From UBA11710 sp049287025 (GTDB taxonomy: Bacteria > Patescibacteriota > Patescibacteriia > Magasanikbacterales > UBA922), in the NCBI GenBank assembly GCA_049287025.1, contig JBAQFA010000021.1, positions 1 through 32,967 on the forward strand: a stretch of 32,967 nt of DNA. The letters run 5' to 3'. The notes under the pieces are model-generated. The model was not told where the DNA came from, did no database searches, and was given only the letters and a program-made list of their open reading frames with translations. Each line of letters begins with the position of its first letter. Positions within the stretch are counted from its first letter, which is position 1. Below are positions 1-8,404 of the stretch, piece by piece. Made by a program: the position numbers and the translations under genes.

Positions 1-106
1 GTTGAGTCACGAAGCGAAGCGGAGTGATGAGACAGAACAGCGGAGCCAGCCGCACCACATTATGATTGAATACACGTAGCGGAGCGAAGTGATTCAATCA
101 TAACTA
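1..106. repeat. Intergenic inverted repeats with AGCGAAGCGG-type cores
   Basis: The first 226 bases hold no gene that I can support. TATGATTGAAT at 61-71 pairs perfectly with ATTCAATCATA at 92-102, with a CAC/GTG pair further in. The loop carries GTAGCGGAGCGAA. A related core, GAAGCGAAGCGG, sits between GTCAC and GTGAT near 6-28. The two hairpins therefore share a purine-rich GCG core but have different arms. They may be a terminator-like structure for an upstream gene or a dispersed repeat family; nothing here decides between these. Confidence 0.5.
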
Positions 107-142
107 CCGTTATCCGAACTTGTCGGAATTTTGGCTTGGTTG

Positions 143-151
143 TGATATAAT
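143..151 (+). promoter_or_regulatory. Extended -10 promoter for the AMMECR1 gene
   Basis: TGATATAAT is a perfect extended -10 element (TG, one base, TATAAT). The best -35 match, TTGTCG at 120-125, is 20 bases upstream, which is long, so the extended -10 probably carries recognition. The leader to the ATG at 227 is about 70 bases. Confidence 0.55.
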
Positions 152-226
152 ATTTGGTAATAATGGGTTATAGGACGGGGGTCTATAGATAAGTCTATTT
201 TAGCAATATTTAAACAAAAAAACAAT

Positions 227-799
227 ATGTACACCCAAGACCAACAAACCTATCTTTTAACTTTGGCTCGGAAAAGTTTGGAATATTATTTTGAGACTGG
301 AAGTATTTTATCTGTGGATGTGAGTACAGTGGATGCGGGCTTGATGCAGAAGAGGGGGGCATTTGTCACTCTTACAAAAAATAGCGAATTGCGCGGATGT
401 ATTGGCCATATTGAGCCAGTACAAGAGATTTATAAAGATATCATTGATAATGCTTTGTCCGCTGGTTTGGAAGATAATCGGTTTGTGCCAGTTAGACAAG
501 AAGAATTAAATGATTTAAAAATAGAAATCTCTATTTTAACAGAGCCAGAAGAATTAGTTTATAATTCTCCAGAAGATTTGTTAAATAAATTGCATCCGTT
601 AGTTGACGGTGTGATAGTAGAAAAGGGGAGACAGAATGCGACTTATTTACCCCAAGTCTGGGAAGGGTGGGAAGGCAAAAATGTAAAAGCCGAGTTTTTA
701 TCATCACTTTGTCAAAAAGGTGGATTACCCGAGGACGAATGGCAGACCGGTAGTTTGAAAGTGTATACTTATCAGGCGGAAGTTTTCGTAGAGAATTAA
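227..799 (+). CDS. AMMECR1 domain protein (AmmeMemoRadiSam system protein A type)
   Basis: The 190-residue length fits the AMMECR1/AmrA family. The family hallmark LRGCIGH is at residues 55-61, preceded by the usual GAFVTL strand (44-49). Further on are NALSAGLEDNRF, a predicted strand-rich middle (KIEISILTEPEEL) and the C-terminal YLPQVWEGWE segment. The biochemical role is not settled; the family is often encoded with MEMO and a radical-SAM protein, and neither is in this window. There is no signal peptide or membrane segment, so it should be cytosolic. It has its own promoter and is monocistronic: the next gene is 195 bases away behind another promoter. The family call is firm; the function is unknown. 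Confidence 0.9.
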   Translation: MYTQDQQTYLLTLARKSLEYYFETGSILSVDVSTVDAGLMQKRGAFVTLTKNSELRGCIGHIEPVQEIYKDIIDNALSAGLEDNRFVPVRQEELNDLKIEISILTEPEELVYNSPEDLLNKLHPLVDGVIVEKGRQNATYLPQVWEGWEGKNVKAEFLSSLCQKGGLPEDEWQTGSLKVYTYQAEVFVEN

Positions 800-800
800 C

Positions 801-906
801 CTAATTATTCTAATTATACTAATTGACCTAAAAAAATTTCAATATCCAATTTCTAAATTTATCACTGGTCATTTTTTAGAATAATTAGAGCAATCAGGTC
901 AATTAG
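801..906. repeat. Quasi-palindromic intergenic element
   Basis: The spacer after the AMMECR1 gene contains reiterated CTAATTAT/CTAATTGACCT words. CTAATTGACCT at 819-829 is perfectly inverted at 896-906 (AGGTCAATTAG). TTTTTTAGAATAATTAGAG pairs roughly with the CTAATTATTCTAATT stretch near 801-815. A long imperfect hairpin is likely and may serve as the 3' end of the upstream transcript. Confidence 0.5.
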
Positions 907-919
907 AAATTTTTTAACG

Positions 920-948
920 TTGTCTTTTTACCATTACCCTGTTATAAT
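920..948 (+). promoter_or_regulatory. Sigma-70-type promoter for the VirD4-like ATPase gene
   Basis: TTGTCT (920-925), a 17-base spacer and TATAAT (943-948). The short leader to the ATG at 995 carries CATG-rich reiterations (CATGTCATATG, CATGTTTCATG). Confidence 0.65.
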
Positions 949-994
949 ATACCTGTTTCATGTCATATGTTACATGTTTCATGCTTCATGATCT

Positions 995-2959
995 ATGCCT
1001 CAAGAAATTTTAAAAAGAAAAAATGATGAACACCTTACTCAAGAGCCAGTGTGTTTTTTTGGTCAAACCAATTTTCGTGGACAGATGAGAAAGTTTGGTA
1101 TCAAAGTAGATGACCGTCGCCGTCATATGTATGTGATTGGTAAGACTGGTATGGGCAAGACCACAATGATGGAAAATATGGTTCTTCATGATATTTATGC
1201 TGGTCATGGTGTAGGTGTGGTAGATCCCCATGGCGATTTTGCAGAAAAAATTATCAATTACATTCCGTCTAACAGAATCAATGACGTGGTGTATTTCAAT
1301 CCCTCTGATTTGGAATACCCAATTGGTTTTAATATTTTGGAAGTGACGTCAGAAGAACAAAAGCATTTGGTCGCCGCTGGGCTCATGGCAATTTTTAAGA
1401 AGATTTGGCCAGATGTGTGGAGTTCTAGAATGGAATATATTTTGAATAATACTTTATTAGCTTTATTAGATTATCCCGGTTCTACTTTACTTGGGATTAA
1501 TCGTTTGTTGTCAGATAAGGCTTATAGAAGAAAAGTAATTGCCAAATTAAGAGATCCAGTCGTAAAAGCGTTTTGGCAAACAGAATTTGCGAGCTATAAT
1601 GAACGTTATGCTCAGGAAGCGGTCGCACCTATCCAAAACAAGATTGGTCAGTTTTTGTCTGCCTCTGTGATCCGCAATATGGTGGCTCAGGTCAAGTCTA
1701 CGATTAATATTAGAGAAATAATGGATAATAAGAAAATTTTGATCATGAATTTGTCCAAAGGTAGAATTGGTGAGGACAATAGTAGGCTCTTGGGTGGTAT
1801 GTTAATTACTGAAATTCAATTGGCAGCGATGGCGAGAGTAGATATACCGGAATCAGAGCGTCAGGATTTCTTTTTGTATGTAGATGAGTTTCAAAATTTT
1901 GCTACCCCATCTTTTGCCAATATCTTATCTGAAGCGCGTAAATATCGCCTTAGCTTGATTATGGCTCACCAGTATGTGATGCAATTGGACGAAGTAGTAG
2001 CTGATGCCGTGTTTGGTAACGTAGGAACAATTTGCACTTTTAGAGTCGGTGGCGCCGATGCCGAAGCTCTAGAAAAAGAATTTGAGCCGACATTTATGGC
2101 TTTGGATATTGTTAATTTGCCCAAGTTTCAGGTATTTTTAAAATTAATGATTGATGGTGTAGCTTCTCAGCCGTTTTCCGCTATGACTATGCCACCAATT
2201 GGTCGCCCCACTGATAGTAAAGAAAAAGTTATTAAGGTATCCAGAGAACGTTATGGTAAGGCGCGTGAAGTTATAGAAGATAAGATTTTACGTTGGAGTG
2301 GTATGGGAGAAATAGCTGATGATGAAGGTGGTGATGAAGACGATGGAAATGATGTTGATATTGTAAAGGAAGAAATTAGTGAAAAAACTACTCAGACACC
2401 CAACACGACAATTGAACCCTCCCAAATGGCGGGCAGGCAAAAATTAAACCTACCTGCGCAGGCGGGCAAAAATTTAACAGATATTGAATTAGATGAAACA
2501 CCGTCCGAAGTAATTTCTCTAAAAGAGTTATTGCCAAAACATAATGAAGTTAAAGAAGAGAGGCAAACAAAAGATAATAATTTTGATGGTGAAAAAATAG
2601 ATGTTGTTTTATCTGCTAATAATCAAAATGTAAATAAACCAAATAATTTTGGTCAGAATAATAATGGTTTGAATCAGCCGTCTAGAAATAAAAAGAGGAA
2701 GAAAAAGAAAACATTGATTTCACAGATTAATAAAGATTTCACAGATGGTAAATCCAGACAGACTAATGGTGTTACAATAAATAATCAAACTGCAAATAAT
2801 TTTAATTCACACCATAAAATTATTGAACCTCCTCAAAAAATAAAACCAGATCAAGTGGTTAAGTTTGAAGACAATCCAATTGTAAAACAACCACCAAATG
2901 CAGATAATAATAAAAAAACTGATGATCCGTGGGATGATGATTATCGGAAGGACAAATAA
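995..2959 (+). CDS. VirD4/TraD-like type IV secretion DNA-binding ATPase
   Basis: This is a P-loop ATPase of the conjugative coupling-protein type. Walker A GKTGMGKTT is at residues 49-57, followed by HGVGVVDPHGDF (the strand-2 region typical of VirD4/DUF87 relatives). Walker B LYVDEFQNF has D297 and E298. An ARKYRLSLIMAHQY segment matches the arginine-finger/sensor region of the family. The core ends near residue 430. The remaining 220 residues are acidic, then Asn/Lys-rich and apparently disordered, with a basic RNKKRKKKK cluster and a repeat-derived peptide NLPAQAGKNLT. There is no N-terminal membrane anchor, unlike classical VirD4. No relaxase, VirB4 or pilus gene is nearby, so a role in DNA uptake or conjugation is only inferred. 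Such orphan ATPases are common in CPR genomes. Confidence 0.8.
   Translation: MPQEILKRKNDEHLTQEPVCFFGQTNFRGQMRKFGIKVDDRRRHMYVIGKTGMGKTTMMENMVLHDIYAGHGVGVVDPHGDFAEKIINYIPSNRINDVVYFNPSDLEYPIGFNILEVTSEEQKHLVAAGLMAIFKKIWPDVWSSRMEYILNNTLLALLDYPGSTLLGINRLLSDKAYRRKVIAKLRDPVVKAFWQTEFASYNERYAQEAVAPIQNKIGQFLSASVIRNMVAQVKSTINIREIMDNKKILIMNLSKGRIGEDNSRLLGGMLITEIQLAAMARVDIPESERQDFFLYVDEFQNFATPSFANILSEARKYRLSLIMAHQYVMQLDEVVADAVFGNVGTICTFRVGGADAEALEKEFEPTFMALDIVNLPKFQVFLKLMIDGVASQPFSAMTMPPIGRPTDSKEKVIKVSRERYGKAREVIEDKILRWSGMGEIADDEGGDEDDGNDVDIVKEEISEKTTQTPNTTIEPSQMAGRQKLNLPAQAGKNLTDIELDETPSEVISLKELLPKHNEVKEERQTKDNNFDGEKIDVVLSANNQNVNKPNNFGQNNNGLNQPSRNKKRKKKKTLISQINKDFTDGKSRQTNGVTINNQTANNFNSHHKIIEPPQKIKPDQVVKFEDNPIVKQPPNADNNKKTDDPWDDDYRKDK
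2429..2478 (+). repeat. GC-rich palindromic repeat inserted in frame (copy A, 1.5 units)
   Basis: Inside the ATPase gene, CCTGCGCAGG (2453-2462) is a perfect palindrome. It is flanked by AAATTAAACCTA on the left and CGGGCAAAAATTTAAC on the right, and the whole encodes LNLPAQAGKNLT. Just before it, GGCGGGCAGGCAAAAATTAAAC is a second half-unit read in another frame (AGRQKLNL). The same element occurs at 30291-30328 inside an unrelated gene. Its GC content contrasts sharply with the surrounding AT-rich tail. Confidence 0.8.
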
Positions 2960-2988
2960 ATATTGATTGTCTCATTGACCGATTGTTT

Positions 2989-3032
2989 TGTTATAATTGA
3001 AGAGCCAGTGCAGTTGTGCTGGTTTTTATAAT
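2989..3032 (+). promoter_or_regulatory. Extended -10 box next to a terminator-like hairpin
   Basis: TGTTATAAT at 2989-2997 is an extended -10 match. A weak hairpin follows (AGCCAG at about 3003-3008 with CTGGTT at about 3019-3024, then T-rich). The hairpin could end the ATPase transcript, or attenuate a transcript starting here. The rest of the spacer to 3150 is a TAATTAGTAATT/AATTACTAATTA quasi-palindrome. Low certainty. Confidence 0.3.
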
Positions 3033-3150
3033 TAGTAATTGGTAAAAAGTAATTATGATACACGTATAGAATGTTTTTAATTAATTCATATTTGTTGTGC
3101 TTGTATCAAAAATTACTAATTACTATTTACTAATTACATTATGTCATTTA

Positions 3151-3180
3151 TTGACAAAAATGCTTAAAATAAGCTAAAAT
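3151..3180 (+). promoter_or_regulatory. Consensus promoter abutting the nnrD start codon
   Basis: TTGACA (3151-3156), an 18-base spacer and TAAAAT (3175-3180). The -10 box touches the ATG at 3181. Transcription would be expected to start near 3187, which is the A of a second in-frame ATG, so the mRNA is probably leaderless and translation begins at 3187. Confidence 0.6.
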
Positions 3181-3981
3181 ATGGATATGCAAGAAGTTAA
3201 TCAAGAAATCATAAATCGCTTAAATAAGCCAAAAAAAGACAGCCACAAAGGACAAAATGGCCGAGTTTTGATTATTGCGGGATCAGAAAAGTATCATGGT
3301 GCTCTCCTTATGACTTTGCAAACTGCTTCTAGAATTGTGGACATGGTTTATGTTTATTCCCCGACTAATCAAAAGTTAATAGAGAAATTAAAAAGTGAAA
3401 TCGCGGTTTTTATAAATGTTTTTGATAATGAATTGTGGAATACAGTTGATCTGGTGGATTGTGTGTTAATTGGGCCGGGTTTAGAAGAAAATAAAGAAAC
3501 TAAAAAAATTACTGAGAAATTATTAAAGAAATATCCAGAAAAACCAGTGATTGTGGACGCTACGGCTCTGTGGCATGTTGATCCACTCTTACTTCATCAC
3601 AATTGTATTGTGACGCCTCATTCGCGCGAATTTGAGAATGTTTTTCAGTGCGCGCCAATGGCTGACAATGTTTTGAAAATGGCCAAGTATTATCAATGCA
3701 ATATAATTTTAAAAGGTACTAGTGATTATATTAGTGATGGCCAAGATATTTGGGAAAATAAAACTGGTAATGTAGGAATGACCAAGGGTGGAACTGGTGA
3801 TGTCTTAGCAGGAACAGTGGCTGGTTTATCAGCCAAAAATGACTTGTTAACTTCAGCTCTGGCTGGTGCTTATCTTACTGGTTTGGCCGGAGACAAGCTT
3901 TATAAAACTAAAGGCACTTTTTATAATGCGGAAGATGTGATTGGGAGTTTAGGTTTTATTTGGAATGAATATGTCAAATAA
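3181..3981 (+). CDS. nnrD: ADP/ATP-dependent NAD(P)H-hydrate dehydratase
   Basis: Repairs hydrated NADH/NADPH (NADHX) by nucleotide-driven dehydration in the cytosol. It is a ribokinase-like fold of the YjeF C-terminal/CARKD type. An N-terminal KGQNGRVLIIAGS segment is followed by LIGPGL, PVIVDATAL, CIVTPHSREF and NIILKGTSD. The signature NVGMTKGGTGDVLAG is at residues 197-211, with D207 as the expected catalytic base. At about 265 residues it is the dehydratase half only; the NnrE epimerase domain fused to it in many bacteria is absent. The second ATG (3187) is the likelier start because the -10 box abuts 3181. Its 3' end overlaps the next gene by 17 bases, so it heads the swivelling-domain operon. 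Whether it functions with that system or merely shares transcription is unknown. Confidence 0.9.
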   Translation: MDMQEVNQEIINRLNKPKKDSHKGQNGRVLIIAGSEKYHGALLMTLQTASRIVDMVYVYSPTNQKLIEKLKSEIAVFINVFDNELWNTVDLVDCVLIGPGLEENKETKKITEKLLKKYPEKPVIVDATALWHVDPLLLHHNCIVTPHSREFENVFQCAPMADNVLKMAKYYQCNIILKGTSDYISDGQDIWENKTGNVGMTKGGTGDVLAGTVAGLSAKNDLLTSALAGAYLTGLAGDKLYKTKGTFYNAEDVIGSLGFIWNEYVK

Positions 3982-5431
3982 AATAATATGGGAAGAAATA
4001 GCTAGGCGTGGTGATAATCAGGCAATATTTTTGATTGATACTGCGGCAGAAGGATTTAAAAGAGGATATATAGGCTTTGATCATAATATAACTGAGTTTA
4101 AACCATTGTATTATAGACAGTTGTCAGGTGCCAGATGGTTTTCGGTTTCTGATATTGCAGATTATATAAAGTTTTTAAAAGATAAAGAAATTAATAATCC
4201 TGGTATATTAGTTGAATATGCCAATGAGTTTAGACATCGGGTGGAGACAATGCGTAATTATGTAAATATAATAAAAGATTTCGATTGGAGAAATAAAAAT
4301 AATGAAAAGTTGGTTGAAGTGTTTGAAAAATTTACAAATTTAACCAGAATAATGTGGGCTTTTGCTTATAATTATATTATGGTTAATCGTTTTTTACCTG
4401 ATATTATTTTTACTGAAATTGCGAAGAAAGAATTTGATACTTTTAGGCAGACTGAAATATTTAATATTTTGATGCAATTAGATGATTCTTCGGAAACTAG
4501 AAAGGAAAAAATTTCTTTATTACACATAGCGGAAATTGTAGAAAAAAATGGTTATACTGTAGAAATTGAAAATAAAATTAAAAAACATTTGCAAAATTAT
4601 GAATATCTTGGGCAATATTATTTTCGTGGTCAAGGTTATACTTTAGAAATAATAAGGCAGAGAATAAATCAAATCCTTCAAAATGGGGTTGATAAAGAAT
4701 GGGAGAAAATCAAAAAAACAGAAATTGATGTAAAAAATTCTGAAATAATTAAAAAAGATTTAGGATTAAATAAAAATGTTCTTTTGTATATTGACTCTGC
4801 TAGAGCTCAAACTTGGATATCAAATTTTGTGGATGAATCTTATACTTATGCCGTTTATTATCTCAAACCTTTGTTTATAGAAATATCTACTAGATTGTCT
4901 ATATCTTATAAATATTTATTAGAAATGCGCGGATCAGAAATTATAAATAGTTTATTGCAAGGAAAATTAGTAGTTCCAATAGAACAACTGGACCAGAGAC
5001 TAATAGAGAGTGCTATAATTTTGGATCATGATGAAATAAAAATTTTAATTGGTAGTGAACTAGAAGAATACAAAAAACAAGAATTACAGAACAATGTTTA
5101 TGAGGATATTAGAGAATTAACTGGTCAAGGGGCGTCATCAGGCTTGGCTAAAGGTTTGGTAAAATTAGTACTTTGCGATGCTGATGCCAGTAAAGTTGAA
5201 AAAGGAGATATTCTTTTGGCTCCAGCAACCAATCCTACTTTAGTTCCAGCTATGGAGCGGGCTGGTGCCATCGTAACAGACGAAGGGGGTCTGCTTTCTC
5301 ACGCAGCGATTGTTTCGCGTGAACTTGGTATTCCCTGTTTGGTTGGAACAAAAATTGGGACAAAAGTATTTAGAGATGGAGACAGAGTTGAAGTAGATAC
5401 ACAAAGAGGTGTTATACAAAAAATATTTTAA
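3965..5431 (+). CDS. Helical-domain protein with C-terminal PEP-utilising swivelling His domain, paralog 1
   Basis: First of seven tandem paralogs. Residues 1 to about 385 are a Lys/Glu- and aromatic-rich, mostly helical region of no family I recognise. Residues about 388-488 form the swivelling phosphohistidine domain of PEP synthase, PPDK and rifampin phosphotransferase: GQGASSGLAKGLVK, then KGDILLAPATNP, LVPAMERAGAIVTDEGG, with phospho-acceptor His446 in LLSHAAIVSREL, then PCLVGTK and DGDRVEVD. There is no ATP-grasp and no PEP/pyruvate barrel, so it cannot be a complete dikinase. The middle motif GP of other members appears as RGQGYTLEI (near 222). It overlaps nnrD by 17 bases (11 if the ATG at 3971 is used). 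A phosphocarrier or phosphotransferase role is inferred. Confidence 0.8.
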   Translation: MNMSNKIIWEEIARRGDNQAIFLIDTAAEGFKRGYIGFDHNITEFKPLYYRQLSGARWFSVSDIADYIKFLKDKEINNPGILVEYANEFRHRVETMRNYVNIIKDFDWRNKNNEKLVEVFEKFTNLTRIMWAFAYNYIMVNRFLPDIIFTEIAKKEFDTFRQTEIFNILMQLDDSSETRKEKISLLHIAEIVEKNGYTVEIENKIKKHLQNYEYLGQYYFRGQGYTLEIIRQRINQILQNGVDKEWEKIKKTEIDVKNSEIIKKDLGLNKNVLLYIDSARAQTWISNFVDESYTYAVYYLKPLFIEISTRLSISYKYLLEMRGSEIINSLLQGKLVVPIEQLDQRLIESAIILDHDEIKILIGSELEEYKKQELQNNVYEDIRELTGQGASSGLAKGLVKLVLCDADASKVEKGDILLAPATNPTLVPAMERAGAIVTDEGGLLSHAAIVSRELGIPCLVGTKIGTKVFRDGDRVEVDTQRGVIQKIF

Positions 5432-5454
5432 AAATAAAAAATATTAATAATAAT

Positions 5455-6957
5455 ATGTCAAAAAAATTAATTCAGTATATAAAGGCACATGAGGAACATG
5501 CTACCTCACCTTTAACCATCTCTCCCAATCATCATGGTTGGCCCGCCAAAATCTTAAAAAAATTACTCGATGGTCAAGAAGTTGGTGTTGATACATTCTG
5601 TATTCATGAAGATAGTGGTCTACATTTTTATGCTGACTATAATGCTTGGAATGAGGGCTCTGATTATTTATTACAAAAAATTAAAAATAAACACGATTTT
5701 GTAAAAAGTATTTTTTTAAAATCAAAAAAGATAGCTAAAGAATCAATTGATTTAATAAGGTACTTTGAAAAACAAGACATCCTTAGTTGGTCAAATTTAA
5801 AATTGTCCGATTTTTTGAAAAAAAGCTATCAATTGGGTAATGATTTTTCTGCTTATGGTTTTATTCCAGTTTTTTCTGATCATCTTTTTCTCAAGTATAC
5901 TCATTTGTTAAAAAATATTATAAAAACAAAAATTAAAGTCAATTCAATTTCTATAACAGAACCAGAAGTGATGCATTCACTTTCTTCACATGCTCATTTT
6001 ATTCCCTCTAAACAAGCCAAAATAAAACTATTGCGTTTAGTACTAGGCTTTAAGGGGAGTGTTTTATCTTTAAAAGATAAAAATAGAATTGAATCTTATT
6101 ATCATGATTGGTTTTGGGTTAATTTTGGTCAATTGGGACCAAGAGCCCAATTGAGTGAATTATTACAGTCTGTAGAAAAAATATTTAATAATAAACAACA
6201 GGCCAAGAAGGAATTGAAAGAATTATTAGATTATCCCAAACAACTTAAATTGAAACAAAAAGAGTTTAACAAAATACTGAATTTAAATAGCGAAGAAAAA
6301 TATCTTTTTTCTATTGCTCGTGAATTTATGTATTTAAAGGGTTTGAGAATGGAAGTTTTGTTTGGTATTTATGCGAGTTGGAGTAAGTTGCTCGATGAAT
6401 TAGCCAAACGATGGAATATACAAAAAGAATTATTATATTATACCTCAGTTACAGAATTATTGAATTGGTTGAGACAAAATAAAAAACCCAACCAAACAAT
6501 TCTTAAAGAAAGACAAAAATTTTGTGTTTGTATTGCCAAGACCGAGTGGGACGAAATTATTTTAACTGGCGATAAAGCTAAGAAATTTTTAAAGAGTAGA
6601 TCTTATAAAGAGGATAAAAAAATAGAAGATGTTTTAGTAATTCATGGTACGGTGGCTTCTGTTGGGTATGCCAAAGGAAAAGTGAAAATTGTTAACAAAG
6701 TATCAGAAATTGATAAAGTAAAAGACGGGGATATTTTAGTGTCAGTCGCGACCTATCCCGCTCTTTTGCCAGCTATGAAAAAAGCCGTGGCTTTTATCAC
6801 TGATTCTGGTGGTATCACTTGTCATGCTGCGATTGTGGCTAGAGAAATGCATAAGCCTTGTATTATTGGTACAAAAATTGCTACTAAAATTTTGAAAGAT
6901 AATGACTTGGTTGAAATTGATACCAAAAAAGGGGATATCAAGAGGATTTTAAAATAA
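5455..6957 (+). CDS. Helical-domain protein with C-terminal swivelling His domain, paralog 2
   Basis: 500 residues with the same two-part layout. The N-terminal ~390 residues are helical and Lys-rich, with SITEPEVMHSL (aligning with the LTTPT motif of its paralogs) and an aromatic segment ending in GP at 228-229. LTGDKAKKFL (about 365-375) matches the GDEAREF motif that precedes the His domain in the paralogs. The swivelling domain begins near 392 (HGTVASVGYAKGKVK) and carries His457 in GGITCHAAIVARE. It starts 23 bases after paralog 1 with no Shine-Dalgarno visible, so translational coupling or an SD-independent start is likely. The N-terminal opening EEHATSPLTISPNHHGWP is His-rich and not shared by the others. 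Confidence 0.8.
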   Translation: MSKKLIQYIKAHEEHATSPLTISPNHHGWPAKILKKLLDGQEVGVDTFCIHEDSGLHFYADYNAWNEGSDYLLQKIKNKHDFVKSIFLKSKKIAKESIDLIRYFEKQDILSWSNLKLSDFLKKSYQLGNDFSAYGFIPVFSDHLFLKYTHLLKNIIKTKIKVNSISITEPEVMHSLSSHAHFIPSKQAKIKLLRLVLGFKGSVLSLKDKNRIESYYHDWFWVNFGQLGPRAQLSELLQSVEKIFNNKQQAKKELKELLDYPKQLKLKQKEFNKILNLNSEEKYLFSIAREFMYLKGLRMEVLFGIYASWSKLLDELAKRWNIQKELLYYTSVTELLNWLRQNKKPNQTILKERQKFCVCIAKTEWDEIILTGDKAKKFLKSRSYKEDKKIEDVLVIHGTVASVGYAKGKVKIVNKVSEIDKVKDGDILVSVATYPALLPAMKKAVAFITDSGGITCHAAIVAREMHKPCIIGTKIATKILKDNDLVEIDTKKGDIKRILK

Positions 6958-6958
6958 T

Positions 6959-8404
6959 ATGACCAAATGGATTGAAATGGCACATGAAAAACGGGCGCAC
7001 CTATTCCCAACTTTTTGGTATTGGGAAAGTTTTCAAATAGTTGGTAAAAGAATTAGAGTTGAACCAGGAATTTATGCCCAATTATTCAAAAATCACGAAA
7101 TGTCTTATTTAACAGAAGAGACTGGTTTTACTAGAGTAGGAGAAAAAATTTTGCTGGAATTAAAAGAAAATAATTTGATTGAGAAAATAGAAAATTGTAA
7201 TAATCGAGAGATTCCTGAGTTGTTAGAATTGTCAGAGTGGTTTGTAGATAATGATTTATCACAAAAATCAGGAATAGAATTATTGAAGCAGTATGATTTG
7301 GTTCACGAACAATTTATGAAATTATTGGAATATAGCGGTATGGGGACAGTAATGGAATTTGAACAGCCATTATTGAGCAATTATTTAGAAAATATTTTAC
7401 ATAATAAATTTCAGAATAAATCCAAGATTGGCGAGTATTTTAATATTTTGACTACGACTGATCGTCAGACTACTCCTCAGTTGGAAGAGATTGATTTACG
7501 TAAGTTGAGGATTAAAGAATTAAGTGATGTACTAGAAAAAGATGAATTAGAAAGTCATCGAGCTAAATATTCACATATTTTTTTTGGTTATGATGGGCCA
7601 AGTTGGTCGTTGGTAGAAGTTGAAGCGAGAATGCATGAGTTATCAAACAAAATAGAAGTTTTACAAGAAGAAATTGAAGACATAGTAAGTACTTCAGAAA
7701 AAATTTTTCAAAAACAAAAAAAAGCTGCTGTTGAATTAAATTTGTCTAAAGAGGAATTTTACCTGTTTAAAGTTCTAGGTATTTTAGGTTATTGGAAATT
7801 TGAGCGAAAATTAGCTAATCAAAAAAGTTTTGAAATGATAGAAAATTTTTTTATAGAGATTGCACACCGATTCAACCTAACTATTCAGCAAACAAAGATG
7901 ATTTTACCAAGTGAAATGAATCAGGTTTTAATAGAAAACATTGTAGATGAAAATGTTTTGAATGAAAGAATAAAATTATCTGTGGCTATTTTTGCTGGTT
8001 TCAAACCACCAGTATTGTTGGTAGGAGAAGAAGCTAGAAAGTGGGAAATAGAATTCCAGACTTCACTAGCTGTTGATACAAATATTAAAGAATTTAAAGG
8101 CACTTGTGCTTTTCCTGGTTTTGTTAATGGTGTGGTAAGACGAATTGATGATGAAAGTGAAATGGATAAGTTTAATGATGGTGAAATATTAGTATCCACT
8201 TCAACTACACCAAAATTAGTGCCAATCATGAAAAAAGCTGGGGCAATAGTGACTGATTCTGGTGGTATTACTTCACACGCTACCATTGTTGCCCGTGAAC
8301 TTAAGGTACCGTGTGTGATTGGTACAAAAATTGCTACTCGAGTTTTGCAGGATGGAGACAGGGTGGAAGTTGATGCGACTAATGGGATAATAAGAAAAAT
8401 ATGA
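6959..8404 (+). CDS. Helical-domain protein with C-terminal swivelling His domain, paralog 3
   Basis: 481 residues. The helical N-terminal part includes the family motif LTTTDRQTTPQLEEIDL and FGYDGPSW with GP at 213-214, then a predicted coiled coil (about 223-265, MHELSNKIEVLQEEIEDI). LLVGEEARKW precedes the His domain, which starts at KGTCAFPGFVNGVV and has His440 in GGITSHATIVAREL. The His domain is very close to those of paralogs 4 and 6. Only one base separates it from paralog 2, and its stop overlaps the next start (ATGA). Confidence 0.8.
   Translation: MTKWIEMAHEKRAHLFPTFWYWESFQIVGKRIRVEPGIYAQLFKNHEMSYLTEETGFTRVGEKILLELKENNLIEKIENCNNREIPELLELSEWFVDNDLSQKSGIELLKQYDLVHEQFMKLLEYSGMGTVMEFEQPLLSNYLENILHNKFQNKSKIGEYFNILTTTDRQTTPQLEEIDLRKLRIKELSDVLEKDELESHRAKYSHIFFGYDGPSWSLVEVEARMHELSNKIEVLQEEIEDIVSTSEKIFQKQKKAAVELNLSKEEFYLFKVLGILGYWKFERKLANQKSFEMIENFFIEIAHRFNLTIQQTKMILPSEMNQVLIENIVDENVLNERIKLSVAIFAGFKPPVLLVGEEARKWEIEFQTSLAVDTNIKEFKGTCAFPGFVNGVVRRIDDESEMDKFNDGEILVSTSTTPKLVPIMKKAGAIVTDSGGITSHATIVARELKVPCVIGTKIATRVLQDGDRVEVDATNGIIRKI

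Noticed and set aside
2429..2478. NLPAQAGKNLT as a functional shared protein motif
   Set aside because: The DNA itself is a near-perfect GC-rich palindrome that is unlike its surroundings, and one copy has a half-unit in another frame. A DNA repeat explains it better than protein function.
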